Origin: JALWSI01 sp964569095 [NCBI: uncultured Aquificales bacterium]
GTDB lineage: Bacteria > Thermosulfidibacterota > Thermosulfidibacteria > Thermosulfidibacterales
Reading direction: 5' to 3'
Assembly: GCA_964569095.1 (NCBI GenBank)
Contig: CAZMTB010000081.1
Coordinates: 1-24,799, forward strand
DNA: 24,799 bases
Part shown: positions 8,638 to 18,009 of the stretch, piece after piece
How the letters are laid out: the number at the start of each line of letters is the position of its first letter
Position numbering within the stretch: position 1 is the first letter of the stretch
Translations under genes and position numbers: made by a program
Notes under the pieces: model-generated
Database searches by the model: none
What the model saw: the letters and a program-made list of their open reading frames with translations, nothing else
What the model was told of the DNA's origin: nothing

Positions 8638-11196
8638 ATGGGAGAGAAGGGGACCGCAGGAAGAAGAGACTCCACCACGCCCATGATGCGTCAGTACCAG
8701 GCCATCAAGGCCCAGTATCCCGACGCGATACTCCTCTTCCGGCTGGGGGACTTCTACGAGATGTTCTTCCACGACGCCGAGGCAGCCGCACCCGTGCTCA
8801 ACATCACCCTCACCTCAAGGAACGGCATGCCCATGTGCGGGGTACCTTACCATGCCTTGGACTCCTACCTCTCCAAGCTGGTGGAGGCAGGGTTCAAGGT
8901 GGCCATCTGCGAACAGGTGGAAGACCCATCCCGGGCAAAGGGGGTGGTGAGGCGAGAGGTGGTGAGGGTGGTCATTCCAGGAACCCTCGTAGAATCAACC
9001 AGTTCCGAGAAAGAACTCACCTCCGCCCTCCTGGAGGAGAGAAACCGCTTTGGAATGGCCTTTCTCGACCTCGCCTCGGGGGAGTTCTTCCTGTGCCAGG
9101 TTGATGGAATCGAGGAGGCATCCGCCTACCTGGAACGTCTCTCCCCCCTCTCTCTGCTCCTCCCCCGGGGATACGAGAGCTCCCCCCTGGTGAACCGAAT
9201 CAAGACCCATCTCACCAAGCTCTTCGTGGACACCGTCGACCCTTGGGCATTCGACTACCAGGGGGCTAGGCGCCTCCTCTTGGAACACCTGAAGGTGCAC
9301 TCCTTGAAAGGGTTCGGCTGCGAAGAGAGTACCCTCGGAATCAGGGCAGCCGGGGCCCTGATTCACTACCTATCCACCCTGCAGAGGCGTTCCCTTAACC
9401 ACGTCCGCTCCCTCTCATACTACGCCCCACAAAAGTCACTCTACCTCGATCCCGTTGCCATCAGGCACCTGGAACTCTTGGAGAACCTATGGGACAAGGG
9501 GCGAGAAGGAACACTGCTAAAGCACCTGGATCACACCCTCACCCCCATGGGAGCCCGATTGCTACAGCACTGGCTCCTCCATCCCTCCCAGAACCTATCG
9601 GAGATCGTCCAGAGGCAAGATGCGGTGGAATGGCTGGTGAAAGATAGAAAGGGGCTCACCAGGCTTAGGGAAGGGCTCAGGTCCGTTTACGACCTGGAGC
9701 GACTGAGCAGCAGGGCAGCCATGGGAATGGTGACTCCCAGGGTATTGGGGGCAATAAGGGACTCCTTGAAGGTGCTGCCCCAGATAAAGGACATTTTGGA
9801 CTCGTCCCCTGCAACCCTTGGCAGAATGACGGCAGGGGAGATAGAGACCCTACCCGAGTTGAGAAGAACCTTGGAAGAGGCACTGGTTGACGATCCCCCG
9901 CCGCGGCTGGGAGAGGGATGGAGCATAAGGGGCGGATACCACCCAGAGCTGGACAGGCTGAAACGCCTTTCGCAAGAGGGCTCCAGGCTGTTGAAAGAGC
10001 TGGAGGCGAGAGAGCGCGATGCCTTGGGAATCCCCTCTCTCAAGGTGAAGTACAACAAGGTGTTTGGGTACTTTATCGAGGTCACTAAGCCCCACCTCTC
10101 GAAGGTGCCCCCCCACTACCTGCGACGCCAAACCCTGAGTAACGCAGAGAGGTTCACCACTCCAGAGTTGAAAGAGATAGAGGAGTCACTATCGAATGCC
10201 GAAGCAGAGGCGCTCAGGATAGAGGCGGAGATCTTCTCAGGCCTGGTGGAGCTGGTTCAAAAGAACGTTCCCCAGCTCCAGAAGAGTGCAAGGGCCATTG
10301 CCCTATGCGATGTGGTATCCTCCTTTGCCCATCTGGCAGCACGCCTGGGATACACCAGGCCAACCCTAACCTCCGAGTACGGCTTGGAGATACGGGAAGG
10401 AAAACACCCAATAGTGGCCCAAAGCCTGAAAGAGAACTTCATTCCAAACAGCACCCTCCTATCGAAAGAGGAGGGGTTTCACATCATCACCGGACCCAAC
10501 ATGAGCGGCAAGTCCACCTACATAAGGCAGGTGGCCCTGCTGGTGATCATGGCCCAGATGGGCTCCTTCATCCCCGCCAAGCACGCCACCATAGGACTGG
10601 TGGACCGCATATTCACCAGGGTGGGCAGCGGAGACAACCTCGCCAAGGGAGAGTCCACCTTCATGGTGGAGATGACAGAGACCGCCAACATCATTCACAA
10701 CGCCACCGAGAAGAGCCTGGTGATACTGGACGAGATCGGGAGGGGCACCAGCACCTACGACGGGCTCGCCCTTGCCTGGGCAGTGTCGGAATACCTCCAC
10801 CACAAGGTGAAGGCGAAGGTGCTATTTGCCACCCACTACCACGAGCTAACCCAGCTGGAAGGGCTCTTGCCCAGGGTGAAGAACTACAACGTGGTTGCCC
10901 GGGAGACCAGGGATGGCATCTCCTTCCTGCACAAGGTGGAACCAGGGGCAGCGGACAAGAGCTACGGGGTCCAGGTGGCGAGGCTGGCGGGACTGCCCCA
11001 GGAGGTGATCACCAGGGCCCAGGAGATCCTGGACAGGCTGGAGGAGGGAGAAAAGACCCCGGAAGGGGGAAGAAGAGAGGTGAGTTCCAAGGTATCCCAG
11101 GTGATGAACGAGATAGCCTCCCTCAACCTCGCAAGGCTCTCTCCCCTGGAAGCGGTGGCTAAGATCCGCAGGTGGCAGAAGATTGTGAGAGGATGA
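8638..11196 (+). CDS. mutS: DNA mismatch repair protein MutS
   Basis: An 852-residue mismatch-recognition ATPase. The N-terminal domain has the mismatch-intercalating F-x-E motif (F39, E41 in GDFYEMF). Connector, lever and clamp domains follow. The ATPase has Walker A GPNMSGKST at 619-627, Walker B/D-loop DEIGRGTSTYDG at 698-709 and the downstream ATHYHELT. The C-terminal region carries the helix-turn-helix dimerisation segment (LAGLPQEVITRAQEIL). This is a full-length MutS1, not the MutS2 type, which lacks the mismatch domain. The start at 8638 has no clear ribosome binding site; an internal ATG at about 8683 is possible but would still leave the F-x-E domain intact. It overlaps hemW by ATGA. 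mutL is not in the window. Confidence 0.98.
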   Translation: MGEKGTAGRRDSTTPMMRQYQAIKAQYPDAILLFRLGDFYEMFFHDAEAAAPVLNITLTSRNGMPMCGVPYHALDSYLSKLVEAGFKVAICEQVEDPSRAKGVVRREVVRVVIPGTLVESTSSEKELTSALLEERNRFGMAFLDLASGEFFLCQVDGIEEASAYLERLSPLSLLLPRGYESSPLVNRIKTHLTKLFVDTVDPWAFDYQGARRLLLEHLKVHSLKGFGCEESTLGIRAAGALIHYLSTLQRRSLNHVRSLSYYAPQKSLYLDPVAIRHLELLENLWDKGREGTLLKHLDHTLTPMGARLLQHWLLHPSQNLSEIVQRQDAVEWLVKDRKGLTRLREGLRSVYDLERLSSRAAMGMVTPRVLGAIRDSLKVLPQIKDILDSSPATLGRMTAGEIETLPELRRTLEEALVDDPPPRLGEGWSIRGGYHPELDRLKRLSQEGSRLLKELEARERDALGIPSLKVKYNKVFGYFIEVTKPHLSKVPPHYLRRQTLSNAERFTTPELKEIEESLSNAEAEALRIEAEIFSGLVELVQKNVPQLQKSARAIALCDVVSSFAHLAARLGYTRPTLTSEYGLEIREGKHPIVAQSLKENFIPNSTLLSKEEGFHIITGPNMSGKSTYIRQVALLVIMAQMGSFIPAKHATIGLVDRIFTRVGSGDNLAKGESTFMVEMTETANIIHNATEKSLVILDEIGRGTSTYDGLALAWAVSEYLHHKVKAKVLFATHYHELTQLEGLLPRVKNYNVVARETRDGISFLHKVEPGAADKSYGVQVARLAGLPQEVITRAQEILDRLEEGEKTPEGGRREVSSKVSQVMNEIASLNLARLSPLEAVAKIRRWQKIVRG

Positions 11197-12326
11197 TCTT
11201 TCCCCTGGGCGAGGAGTGGTGCGGAATATACCTGCACGTCCCCTTCTGCGTATCCAAGTGCCACTACTGTGACTTCCTCTCCCATCCTCAACGCCCAGTG
11301 GAGGAGATGGAGCGTTACGTTGAGACCCTGCTCTGGGAGGCAGAGACCCGTCTGCCAAGGATCACCGATGAGTTCTCGCGATTCACCGTCTATCTGGGAG
11401 GGGGAACACCCACCTCCCTCCCCCCAAAGCTGCTGGAAAGAATCCTCTCAAGGATCCCCACCCTGTTGCCCCATGTGGAGGAGATCACCGTGGAGGCAAA
11501 TCCCCACGGGCTGAACGAAGGGCTTCTCTCCATGCTGGAGGAGAGAGGAGTGACCAGATTGAGCCTGGGAGTGCAGAGCCTCGACCCCAGGGTCTTGAAA
11601 ACCCTTGGGAGGGGCTCAGGATCAGGGGAGATCACGGAGGCACTGGAGCTATCGAGGGGTAGAAGGTTCTCCCTGTCGGTAGACCTCATCTACGGTGCCC
11701 CCTACCAGACATGCCAGACCGTGGCAGAGGACATAAAAAGGGTCATCGCCTTCTCCCCCCACCACATCTCCGCCTACAGCCTCACCCTCGAGGGAGAGGT
11801 TCCCTTAAAGAAAGCTGTGGAGAAGGGGGTACATCCCATGCCCGACGACGAGGAGTGGCAGAGGCAGTTCTTCACCGTGAGGGAACTCCTGGAGAAGGCG
11901 GGATACGTTCATTACGAGACCTCCAACTTCGCAAGGGGGGAGAGCTATTGCCTCCACAATCTCATCTACTGGAGCAATGGAAGCTACCTTGGACTCGGCC
12001 TCGGCGCCGTCTCCCACCTGGGGGGAAGGCGATGGGGGAATCCCCGTTGCATGGGAGAGTACCTGGCCAGGAAGATTGAACCCGCGTGGGAAGAGAGCCT
12101 TCCACATCCCCAAAAGGCGGCGGAGACGGCCATCTTGCTGCTGAGAACCCGTTGGGGAATTCACCGAAGAGATCCTATCGTCCAGAACTCCGGGATAAGA
12201 AAACGACTGGAGAGGCTCACCCAGCAGGGACTCCTCTCTTTCAAGGACGAGAGCTGGAGAATACCCGCCCATCTCCAGCCAGTGGCAAACGAGGTGCTCT
12301 CCCTCCTCCTTGAAGGAAGTGACTAA
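11193..12326 (+). CDS. hemW: Radical SAM heme chaperone HemW
   Basis: A 377-residue radical SAM protein of the HemW (formerly HemN-like, coproporphyrinogen oxidase-related) family, thought to deliver heme to membrane targets. The cluster motif is C19-x3-C23-x2-C26 (CVSKCHYCDF), preceded by YLHVPF. Further family motifs are LGGGTPTSL, EANPHGL, RLSLGVQS and SVDLIYGAP. The HemW motif lacks the extra fourth cysteine of true HemN oxidases, which supports the chaperone call. The start is ATG 11193, overlapping the mutS stop as ATGA; a GTG at 11172 is in frame but has no ribosome binding site and would overlap mutS further. The gene ends six bases before the convergent nuclease-domain gene, with no obvious hairpin between them. 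Confidence 0.93.
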   Translation: MIFPLGEEWCGIYLHVPFCVSKCHYCDFLSHPQRPVEEMERYVETLLWEAETRLPRITDEFSRFTVYLGGGTPTSLPPKLLERILSRIPTLLPHVEEITVEANPHGLNEGLLSMLEERGVTRLSLGVQSLDPRVLKTLGRGSGSGEITEALELSRGRRFSLSVDLIYGAPYQTCQTVAEDIKRVIAFSPHHISAYSLTLEGEVPLKKAVEKGVHPMPDDEEWQRQFFTVRELLEKAGYVHYETSNFARGESYCLHNLIYWSNGSYLGLGLGAVSHLGGRRWGNPRCMGEYLARKIEPAWEESLPHPQKAAETAILLLRTRWGIHRRDPIVQNSGIRKRLERLTQQGLLSFKDESWRIPAHLQPVANEVLSLLLEGSD

Positions 12327-12332
12327 AAGGCC

Positions 12333-12809
12333 TCACACCTTGTGCTTCTCGAACTCCTCCGGATCAAGCCCCTCCAACCACTCCTTCAGCATGTCCTCCT
12401 CGTTGGAGAGGTCTATGCAGGTGGCCCTCTCAACCACCTCTTTGGCAACAAATATGGGGGCATTCATTCTGAGGGCGAGGGCAATGGCATCGCTGGGCCT
12501 TGAGTCTATCTGCCTCTCCTCCCCCATTGGGGTCATCACGTGAATGGTGGCGTAGAAGGTGTTATTCACCAGGTTATCAACCACCACCTTGGTCACCTTC
12601 AGGTTGAAGGACTCCAGCATACCCTTCATCAGGTCGTGGGTCATGGGCCTCGGACTCACCACCTTCTCAAGCTCCATGGCTATGGCATTGGCCTCAAAGA
12701 TCCCCACCCAGATGGGCAGTGCCTTCGTCTCTCCCTCGTCCTTGAGAATCACAATGGGGGCGTTGCTAACAGGATCGAGAATGATTCTCTCCACAGTCAT
12801 CTTGATCAT
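12333..12809 (-). CDS. Bifunctional nuclease domain protein (DUF151/BFN)
   Basis: A 158-residue member of the BFN/DUF151 family, which in some bacteria and plants has DNase and RNase activity; in most bacteria its role is unknown. Diagnostic stretches are LPIWVGIFEANAIAME, RPMTHDLM and IDSRPSDAIALALR, followed by an acidic C-terminal tail. The start is ATG 12809, which shares one base with the miaB stop (TGATG) and has GGAGGTGA seven bases upstream inside miaB; a TTG at 12812 is in frame but badly spaced. Translation is therefore coupled to miaB. The pairing with a tRNA-modifying enzyme is suggestive of RNA metabolism but does not prove it. Confidence 0.9.
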   Translation of the reverse strand: MIKMTVERIILDPVSNAPIVILKDEGETKALPIWVGIFEANAIAMELEKVVSPRPMTHDLMKGMLESFNLKVTKVVVDNLVNNTFYATIHVMTPMGEERQIDSRPSDAIALALRMNAPIFVAKEVVERATCIDLSNEEDMLKEWLEGLDPEEFEKHKV

Positions 12810-14116
12810 CAATGCATCACCTCCGTTATCTCCCCTTCTAAAATGTACATGCTCGTTCTGGTTATCCTCACTGGAAACACCCCCCCCAAGCGGCTCTCCT
12901 CACCCCTCACCCTCACGATCTTGTTGGTGGGAGTGCGTCCCTCCAGCATCCCAGAGGGATGCATCCTCTCGAAGAGCACCTCCACGGTTCTGTGGAGGTA
13001 GCCCCGGCTGATCTCCTCCGTGATGGGATCCTGGGTGGCAAACAGCCTGCTAAGCCTCTCGCTCTTAACCTCCCTGGGCACGTCGTCCTCCCAGCTCGCC
13101 GCCTCGGTTCCCGACCTCACAGAGTACCTGAAGGCGAAGACGCCGTGATACCTCACCTCTCTCAGCAACTCCAGGGTCCTCTGGAAGTCCTCCTCGGTCT
13201 CTCCCGGGAAACCGACGATGAAGTCAGAGCTGAAGGCCATCTGTGGAACCACCTCCCTTATCCTCTCCACCAGGCCGAGGTAATCGTCGAAGGTGTAGCC
13301 CCTTCCCATGCGTTTGAGAACCCTGTCTGAACCCGCCTGGGCCGGAAGGTGAAGGTAGGGCATGATCTTTGGATCGCCAGCCATGGTCTCAATCAGCTCC
13401 TCAGAGCAGTCCTTGGGATGAGAGGTGACGAAGCGCACCCGCTCTATTCCCTCAACCTGCGCAACCTCCCTGAGCAGCCGGGGAAAGCCCACCGAACCTG
13501 GCAAGCCCTTCCCGTAAGAGTTCACGTTCTGTCCCAAGAGGGTCACCTCCTTCACCCCCCTGCGGGCGAGGTGCCCCACCTCTTCAACCACCTCGGCCAG
13601 GGGACGGCTCCTCTCGCGACCCCTGGTGTAGGGCACTATGCAGTAGGAGCAGAAGTTGTCACAGCCCTCCATGATGGTGACAAAGGCAGAGTAGGGGTTA
13701 GACCGCACCGCTTTAGGCACCCCCCTGGTGAGCACCTTTTCGCCGTTGAATCCCAAGAGAAGGCTCTTCCTCCCCTTAGACGCCTCTCCCAGGGCCCTCG
13801 CAACCTCAGTAACGTGGCCGGGACCCAGCAGGATGTCCAGAAAGGGCATTCTCTCCAGAAGCCTGTGCCGCTCCTTCTCTGCAACGCAACCGCAAACCCC
13901 CAGAATCCTGTCTCCCTTCAGGCGCCTCAGCCTTCCCAGCTCGCTGTAAACCTTCTGCTCCGCCTTCTCCCGAACCGCACAGGTGTTGAGAAGAATCGCC
14001 TCCGCCTCCCCCTCGTCCTCCACGGGCACATGGCCCGCCTCCACCAGACACCCAAGCATGATCTCGGTATCGTGAAAGTTCATCTGACATCCGTATGTCT
14101 TCACAAAAACCCGCAT
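12809..14116 (-). CDS. miaB: tRNA-2-methylthio-N6-dimethylallyladenosine synthase MiaB
   Basis: A 435-residue methylthiotransferase that adds the 2-methylthio group to i6A37 in tRNAs reading UNN codons. The N-terminal MTTase domain holds cysteines C10, C46 and C77, which bind the auxiliary cluster (KTYGCQMNFHDTE, LNTCAVRE, GCVAE). The radical SAM cluster is C152-x3-C156-x2-C159 (GCDNFCSYCIVPYTRGRE). A C-terminal TRAM domain follows (about 370-435). The MiaB-type YGCQMN and SRP features favour MiaB over MtaB or RimO. The frame is open for 60 codons upstream, but the family start is ATG 14116 (MRVFVKTYGC). AAGG touches this ATG with no spacing, so it has no useful Shine-Dalgarno. miaA is not in the window. 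Confidence 0.95.
   Translation of the reverse strand: MRVFVKTYGCQMNFHDTEIMLGCLVEAGHVPVEDEGEAEAILLNTCAVREKAEQKVYSELGRLRRLKGDRILGVCGCVAEKERHRLLERMPFLDILLGPGHVTEVARALGEASKGRKSLLLGFNGEKVLTRGVPKAVRSNPYSAFVTIMEGCDNFCSYCIVPYTRGRERSRPLAEVVEEVGHLARRGVKEVTLLGQNVNSYGKGLPGSVGFPRLLREVAQVEGIERVRFVTSHPKDCSEELIETMAGDPKIMPYLHLPAQAGSDRVLKRMGRGYTFDDYLGLVERIREVVPQMAFSSDFIVGFPGETEEDFQRTLELLREVRYHGVFAFRYSVRSGTEAASWEDDVPREVKSERLSRLFATQDPITEEISRGYLHRTVEVLFERMHPSGMLEGRTPTNKIVRVRGEESRLGGVFPVRITRTSMYILEGEITEVMH
12817..12824 (-). promoter_or_regulatory. Ribosome binding site that decides the BFN start
   Basis: GGAGGTGA on the minus strand, within the final codons of miaB and seven bases before ATG 12809. Confidence 0.75.
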
Positions 14117-14126
14117 CCTTGCACAA

Positions 14127-14154
14127 AAGATAGTCTGAAACCATGAGGCGTCAA
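14127..14154 (-). promoter_or_regulatory. Candidate miaB promoter
   Basis: On the minus strand, TTGACG (14154-14149), 16 bases, then TATCTT (14132-14127). The ATG begins ten bases after the -10, so the expected 5' leader is only a few bases long. This is a good consensus match but untested. Confidence 0.45.
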
Positions 14155-14176
14155 GCATTAAGGCCGTAATCTCATT

Positions 14177-14205
14177 TTGACTTCTCACCCACTTGTGACT
14201 AATTA
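14177..14205 (+). promoter_or_regulatory. Candidate murF promoter
   Basis: TTGACT (14177-14182), 17 bases, then TAATTA (14200-14205), with the murF ATG eleven bases further on. No Shine-Dalgarno lies before the ATG. It is divergent from the miaB promoter in the same 100-base gap. Confidence 0.4.
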
Positions 14206-14216
14206 AGATTCCCCAA

Positions 14217-15569
14217 ATGGGAGAACATTTAACCATAGAAAAGGTGTTCAACGCCCTTGGAGGAAAGGGAAACCTCGGCAACCTCTCCCCCAGCATCCCC
14301 TACAAAGGGGTGACCATCGACAGCAGGGAAGAGTGCCGGGGAAGGATATTCGTGGCGCTGAAGGGAGAGCGTTCAGACGGGCACGACTTCATTCCCCACG
14401 CCATAGCCAAGGGGGCCGTCCTCGCCATCAGCGAACGTCCCGTTGACGCCCCTCACATCGAGGTGGAGAGCTCCCTGGAGGCACTTCACAGGCTGGCAGC
14501 CCTGGTAAGGGCAAACTTCGAAGGAAGGGTGGTGGCCATAACCGGCACCAACGGCAAGACCACCACAAAGGAGATGCTCTCCTGCATCCTTAGAAGCAGG
14601 TTCAAGGTGCACAGCAACCAGGGAAACCTGAACAACCTCATAGGCATGCCCCTCACCCTGGCAAACACCCCTGAAGACGCGGAGATCCTGGTGCTCGAGA
14701 TGGGAACCAACCAGGAGGGTGAGCTCACAACGCTCTCCCACTTGGGCCGACCCCAGGTGGCCGTGATCACCACCATTGGCCAGGGGCACTTAGGTCCCCT
14801 GGGAGGACCCCAAGGGGTGAAGAGGGCAAAGATGGAGATACTGAAGGGGATCGAACCCGGGGGATGGCTCGTCACCAACGGAGACAATCCCCTTTGTCGT
14901 GAGATACCCTTTCCCCAAAAACTCACCTTCGGCCTCTCGGGGGGAGAGGTGAGGGCCAAGGTGGTGGAGCAGAACCTGGAAGGATCCCGCTTCGTCGTTA
15001 ACCTGAAGGGGGAAGAGACCGAGGTGGAGCTGAGAATCCCAGGGCTTCACCACGTCTACAATGCCCTCGCCTCCATCGCCACTGCCCACCTGGTATCAGG
15101 CCTGGCGCCACGCGACATGGCCCATGCCCTTCGTGGCTTCACTCCCGCCTGGGGAAGGTGCCTGCGGGAAGAGGTGAAGGGAGTAACGGTGATTAACGAC
15201 GCATACAACTCCAACCCCGACTCCCTGGCTGCCGCCCTCAAGACCCTCGCCACCGCCACAGGTGGAAGAAGGGTGGCGGTGGTGGGAGACATGCTCGAGC
15301 TCGGAGAGTACGCCCAAGAGGCGCACCGTCAGGCGGGAAGGCTCGCGGCAGAGCTGGGAATAGACCTCTTGTGCACCTACGGGGAACTTGCCAGCCTGGC
15401 GGCAGAAGAGGCATCAAAGGGGGGAATAGACGCCCGCAGCTTCACCTCGCACCGCGAGATCGCAGAACTCCTCTCCTCCTGGCTCAAACCCGGCGACCTG
15501 GTACTGGTGAAGGGGTCGAGGGGAATGAGGATGGAGAGGGTGATAGAGATGATGAAAGGAGAACCCTGA
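14217..15569 (+). CDS. murF: UDP-N-acetylmuramoyl-tripeptide--D-alanyl-D-alanine ligase MurF
   Basis: A 450-residue cytoplasmic Mur ligase that adds D-Ala-D-Ala to the UDP-MurNAc-tripeptide. The P-loop [10 protein letters not shown] is at 110-119. The N-terminal substrate domain includes [20 protein letters not shown], and the C-terminal domain has [11 protein letters not shown] and VVGDMLELG, all characteristic of MurF rather than MurC, MurD or MurE. ATG 14217 lacks a ribosome binding site, and the candidate -10 lies eleven bases upstream. It begins a plus-strand block with mraY and murD; murE, which commonly precedes it, is absent because miaB is divergent here. Its TGA shares a base with the mraY ATG (TGATG). 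Confidence 0.96.
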   Translation: MGEHLTIEKVFNALGGKGNLGNLSPSIPYKGVTIDSREECRGRIFVALKGERSDGHDFIPHAIAKGAVLAISERPVDAPHIEVESSLEALHRLAALVRANFEGRVVAITGTNGKTTTKEMLSCILRSRFKVHSNQGNLNNLIGMPLTLANTPEDAEILVLEMGTNQEGELTTLSHLGRPQVAVITTIGQGHLGPLGGPQGVKRAKMEILKGIEPGGWLVTNGDNPLCREIPFPQKLTFGLSGGEVRAKVVEQNLEGSRFVVNLKGEETEVELRIPGLHHVYNALASIATAHLVSGLAPRDMAHALRGFTPAWGRCLREEVKGVTVINDAYNSNPDSLAAALKTLATATGGRRVAVVGDMLELGEYAQEAHRQAGRLAAELGIDLLCTYGELASLAAEEASKGGIDARSFTSHREIAELLSSWLKPGDLVLVKGSRGMRMERVIEMMKGEP

Positions 15570-16654
15570 TGGTCTGGAAACTCCTCTACGCGCTCTCGGC
15601 AAAGTACAGCCCCTTCAACATCTTCCACTACCTCACCTTCAGGATCATCTACGCGGTGATCACCTCCCTCTTCGTCTCCTTCTTCATGGGACCCCACGTG
15701 ATCAACGCCCTGAAGAGGCACCAGATGGGTCAGGTGATCCGCGACGACGGCCCGCAAACCCACAAGAAGAAGGCCGGCACGCCCACCATGGGAGGAATCC
15801 TGATACTCCTCTCCGTGGGGGTCTCCTCCTTCTTCTGGGTAGACCTCCAGAACGTGCTGGCAATGGCCTCTCTCTTCGCCCTCTACTCATTCGGAGCCGT
15901 GGGCTTTGCAGACGACTACCTCAAGGTGGTGAAGAAGGATCCCAAGGGCATCGGGGCAAAAACCAAGTTCCTGTTGCAGATACTCCTCTCCCTGGTGATC
16001 GGATACCTGCTGAAGGGCCACCTTGGTCTCCACTCCCAAGAGCTTCTGGTTCCCTTCTTCAAGAACATCACTCCGCACCTGCCCCTGGCCATCTACCTGG
16101 TCTTCGCCCTCTTAGTGATCGTGGGGGCTTCCAACGCGGTGAACCTAACCGACGGTCTCGACGGGCTGGCCATACTACCCGTCACAATCTGCTCCGCCTC
16201 CTACGCCCTACTCTGCTACCTCGCCGGGAACGCCAAGTTCTCATCCTACCTGAACATCTTCTACGTTCCCGGTGCCGGAGAGGTTGCCGTGCTGTGCGGA
16301 GCGGTTGTGGGGGCGAGCCTGGGATTCCTCTGGTTCAACTCGTACCCCGCGGAGATGTTCATGGGAGACACGGGCTCCCTCTCCCTGGGAGCCTTCCTGG
16401 GCACCGTGGCCCTGGTGGCCAAGCAGGAGCTCCTCCTGGTGGTGATCGGCGGCATATTCGTAATAGAGACCGTGTCGGTCATCATCCAGGTGGGATTCTT
16501 CAAGAGCACCGGAGGCAAGCGCTTCTTCAGAATGGCCCCCATACACCACCACTTCGAGCAGCTCGGCCTGCCTGAACCCAAGGTGATCGTGAGGTTCTGG
16601 ATAATATCCATCGTGCTGGCCCTCGTGGGACTCAGCACCCTGAAGATAAGGTGA
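15569..16654 (+). CDS. mraY: Phospho-N-acetylmuramoyl-pentapeptide-transferase MraY
   Basis: A 361-residue polytopic membrane enzyme that makes lipid I from UDP-MurNAc-pentapeptide and undecaprenyl phosphate. Visible motifs: GTPTMGGI (70-77); catalytic D115-D116 (FADDYLK); NLTDGLDGL (192-200); D267 in FMGDTGS; and H326-H328 ([10 protein letters not shown]). About ten hydrophobic segments are evident and the length is standard. The start is ATG 15569, sharing a base with the murF stop, with AAAGGAG seven bases upstream; the frame is open further upstream, but only inside murF. It ends with a GTGA overlap onto murD. Confidence 0.97.
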   Translation: MVWKLLYALSAKYSPFNIFHYLTFRIIYAVITSLFVSFFMGPHVINALKRHQMGQVIRDDGPQTHKKKAGTPTMGGILILLSVGVSSFFWVDLQNVLAMASLFALYSFGAVGFADDYLKVVKKDPKGIGAKTKFLLQILLSLVIGYLLKGHLGLHSQELLVPFFKNITPHLPLAIYLVFALLVIVGASNAVNLTDGLDGLAILPVTICSASYALLCYLAGNAKFSSYLNIFYVPGAGEVAVLCGAVVGASLGFLWFNSYPAEMFMGDTGSLSLGAFLGTVALVAKQELLLVVIGGIFVIETVSVIIQVGFFKSTGGKRFFRMAPIHHHFEQLGLPEPKVIVRFWIISIVLALVGLSTLKIR

Positions 16655-18009
16655 GAAGGGATCACTGGCTGGTGGTGGGCCTGGGGCTCTCCGGCTACTG
16701 GGGAGCAAGACTCGTCCTTGAGCGGAAATCCCCCTGTAGCCTCACCGTATGCGAGGGAGCACCCTCCCCGGAGAAGGAGAGGCGGGCCGAGGAGCTGAAA
16801 CGGCTCGCCGAAGAAAAAGGCTCTTCCTTCCAGGTGGCATGGCAGATGGAGCCGAGAGGCGTAGGGGGATACCAAAGGGTGGTGATCAGTCCCGGGGTGC
16901 CCCACGACCTCCCATGGCTCAACGAGGCAAGGGAGAGGGGAATAGAGGTGATGGGGGAGATGGAGCTCGCCTTCAGGGAGGTGGAGACACCCATCATTGC
17001 CGTCACGGGCACCAACGGCAAGACCACCACCACGGCACTGATCGCCCACATCCTCAACGCCAACGGCATAACCGCCTGGACAGGGGGCAACATCGGCGAT
17101 CCCCTCTCCCACTTCGCAGTGGAGGGAAGAAGGGCAGAGTGGATCGTCCTCGAGGTGAGCAGCTTTCAGCTGGAGACGGTCAAGACGTTCCACCCCAAGG
17201 TGGCTATGATCCTCAACCTCGCCGAGGATCACCTGGACAGGTATCCCTCCATGAGCCAGTATGCCGGCGCAAAGGCCAACATCCTGAATAACCTTGGGTC
17301 CGACGATCTGGTGGTGGCCAACGCCGACGATCCCGCGGTGATGGAGATGGTGCAGAAGGCCAAGGCAAGGCTTGCCACCTTCGGTGCCGCCAAGGGGGTA
17401 CCTACCCCAACCATCGCCCTGGGGGAGGAGAAGGTGCTACTGGAGGGAGAAGAGTTGTGCCACCTGGAAGGGCTCGATCTGCAAGCCAGACTAAACATGC
17501 CAAACATCATGGCCGCCATCCTGGCTACGGGCTTCGTAGGGGTGGAACCCAGGAGGGCGCTGGAGGCGGCCAGGGGGTTCCAGTGGCAGCCCCATCGCAC
17601 CCAGGTGATCCTGAATGCCAGGGGAGTAACCTTCGTGGACGACTCCAAGGCCACAAACCCCTCCGCCGTGAAACACGCCCTCTCCCTCCTGGAAGGACCA
17701 ATGCTCCTGCTGCTGGGAGGCAGAAACAAGGGATTCAGGTTCAACTCCCTGAGGCCCTTGATCAGAGAACGGGTGAGACGGGTACTGCTCTTCGGAGAGG
17801 CGGCAGGGGAGATCGCGCAAGACCTCGAAGGGTGCGAAGCCGGGATCTCGCGCCACGACACAATGGAAGAGGCGGTGAAGTGCGCCGTGGAGGAAGCGCG
17901 CCCCGGTGACACCGTTCTTCTGTCGCCGGGTTGTGCCAGCTTCGACCAGTTCAAAAGCTACGCCCACCGGGGAGAGGTGTTCAGGAAACTTGTAAGGAGG
18001 CTGGCGTGA
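16651..18009 (+). CDS. murD: UDP-N-acetylmuramoyl-L-alanine--D-glutamate ligase MurD
   Basis: A 452-residue Mur ligase that adds D-glutamate to UDP-MurNAc-L-Ala. It has the N-terminal UDP-binding Rossmann start VVGLGLSG, the P-loop GTNGKTTTT at 120-128, [31 protein letters not shown], and the MurD C-terminal [23 protein letters not shown] 16651 overlaps the mraY stop (GTGA) and has no strong Shine-Dalgarno, so coupling to mraY is expected. In the common division and cell-wall cluster, ftsW and murG follow murD; here a heptosyltransferase follows instead, again with GTGA overlap. Confidence 0.97.
   Translation: MRRDHWLVVGLGLSGYWGARLVLERKSPCSLTVCEGAPSPEKERRAEELKRLAEEKGSSFQVAWQMEPRGVGGYQRVVISPGVPHDLPWLNEARERGIEVMGEMELAFREVETPIIAVTGTNGKTTTTALIAHILNANGITAWTGGNIGDPLSHFAVEGRRAEWIVLEVSSFQLETVKTFHPKVAMILNLAEDHLDRYPSMSQYAGAKANILNNLGSDDLVVANADDPAVMEMVQKAKARLATFGAAKGVPTPTIALGEEKVLLEGEELCHLEGLDLQARLNMPNIMAAILATGFVGVEPRRALEAARGFQWQPHRTQVILNARGVTFVDDSKATNPSAVKHALSLLEGPMLLLLGGRNKGFRFNSLRPLIRERVRRVLLFGEAAGEIAQDLEGCEAGISRHDTMEEAVKCAVEEARPGDTVLLSPGCASFDQFKSYAHRGEVFRKLVRRLA
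17994..18000 (+). promoter_or_regulatory. Ribosome binding site that decides the heptosyltransferase start
   Basis: AAGGAGG, five bases before GTG 18006, lying within the last codons of murD. Confidence 0.75.

Noticed and set aside
12327-12332. Terminator between convergent hemW and the BFN gene
   Set aside because: No convincing hairpin in or around the six-base gap.
14117-14296. 60-codon N-terminal extension of MiaB
   Set aside because: It reads through the divergent promoter gap and into murF, and does not resemble the family, which starts at MRVFVKTYGC.
15371-15568. N-terminal extension of MraY inside murF
   Set aside because: It is a shadow of murF coding sequence; the ATG at 15569 has a good ribosome binding site and gives the standard 361 residues.
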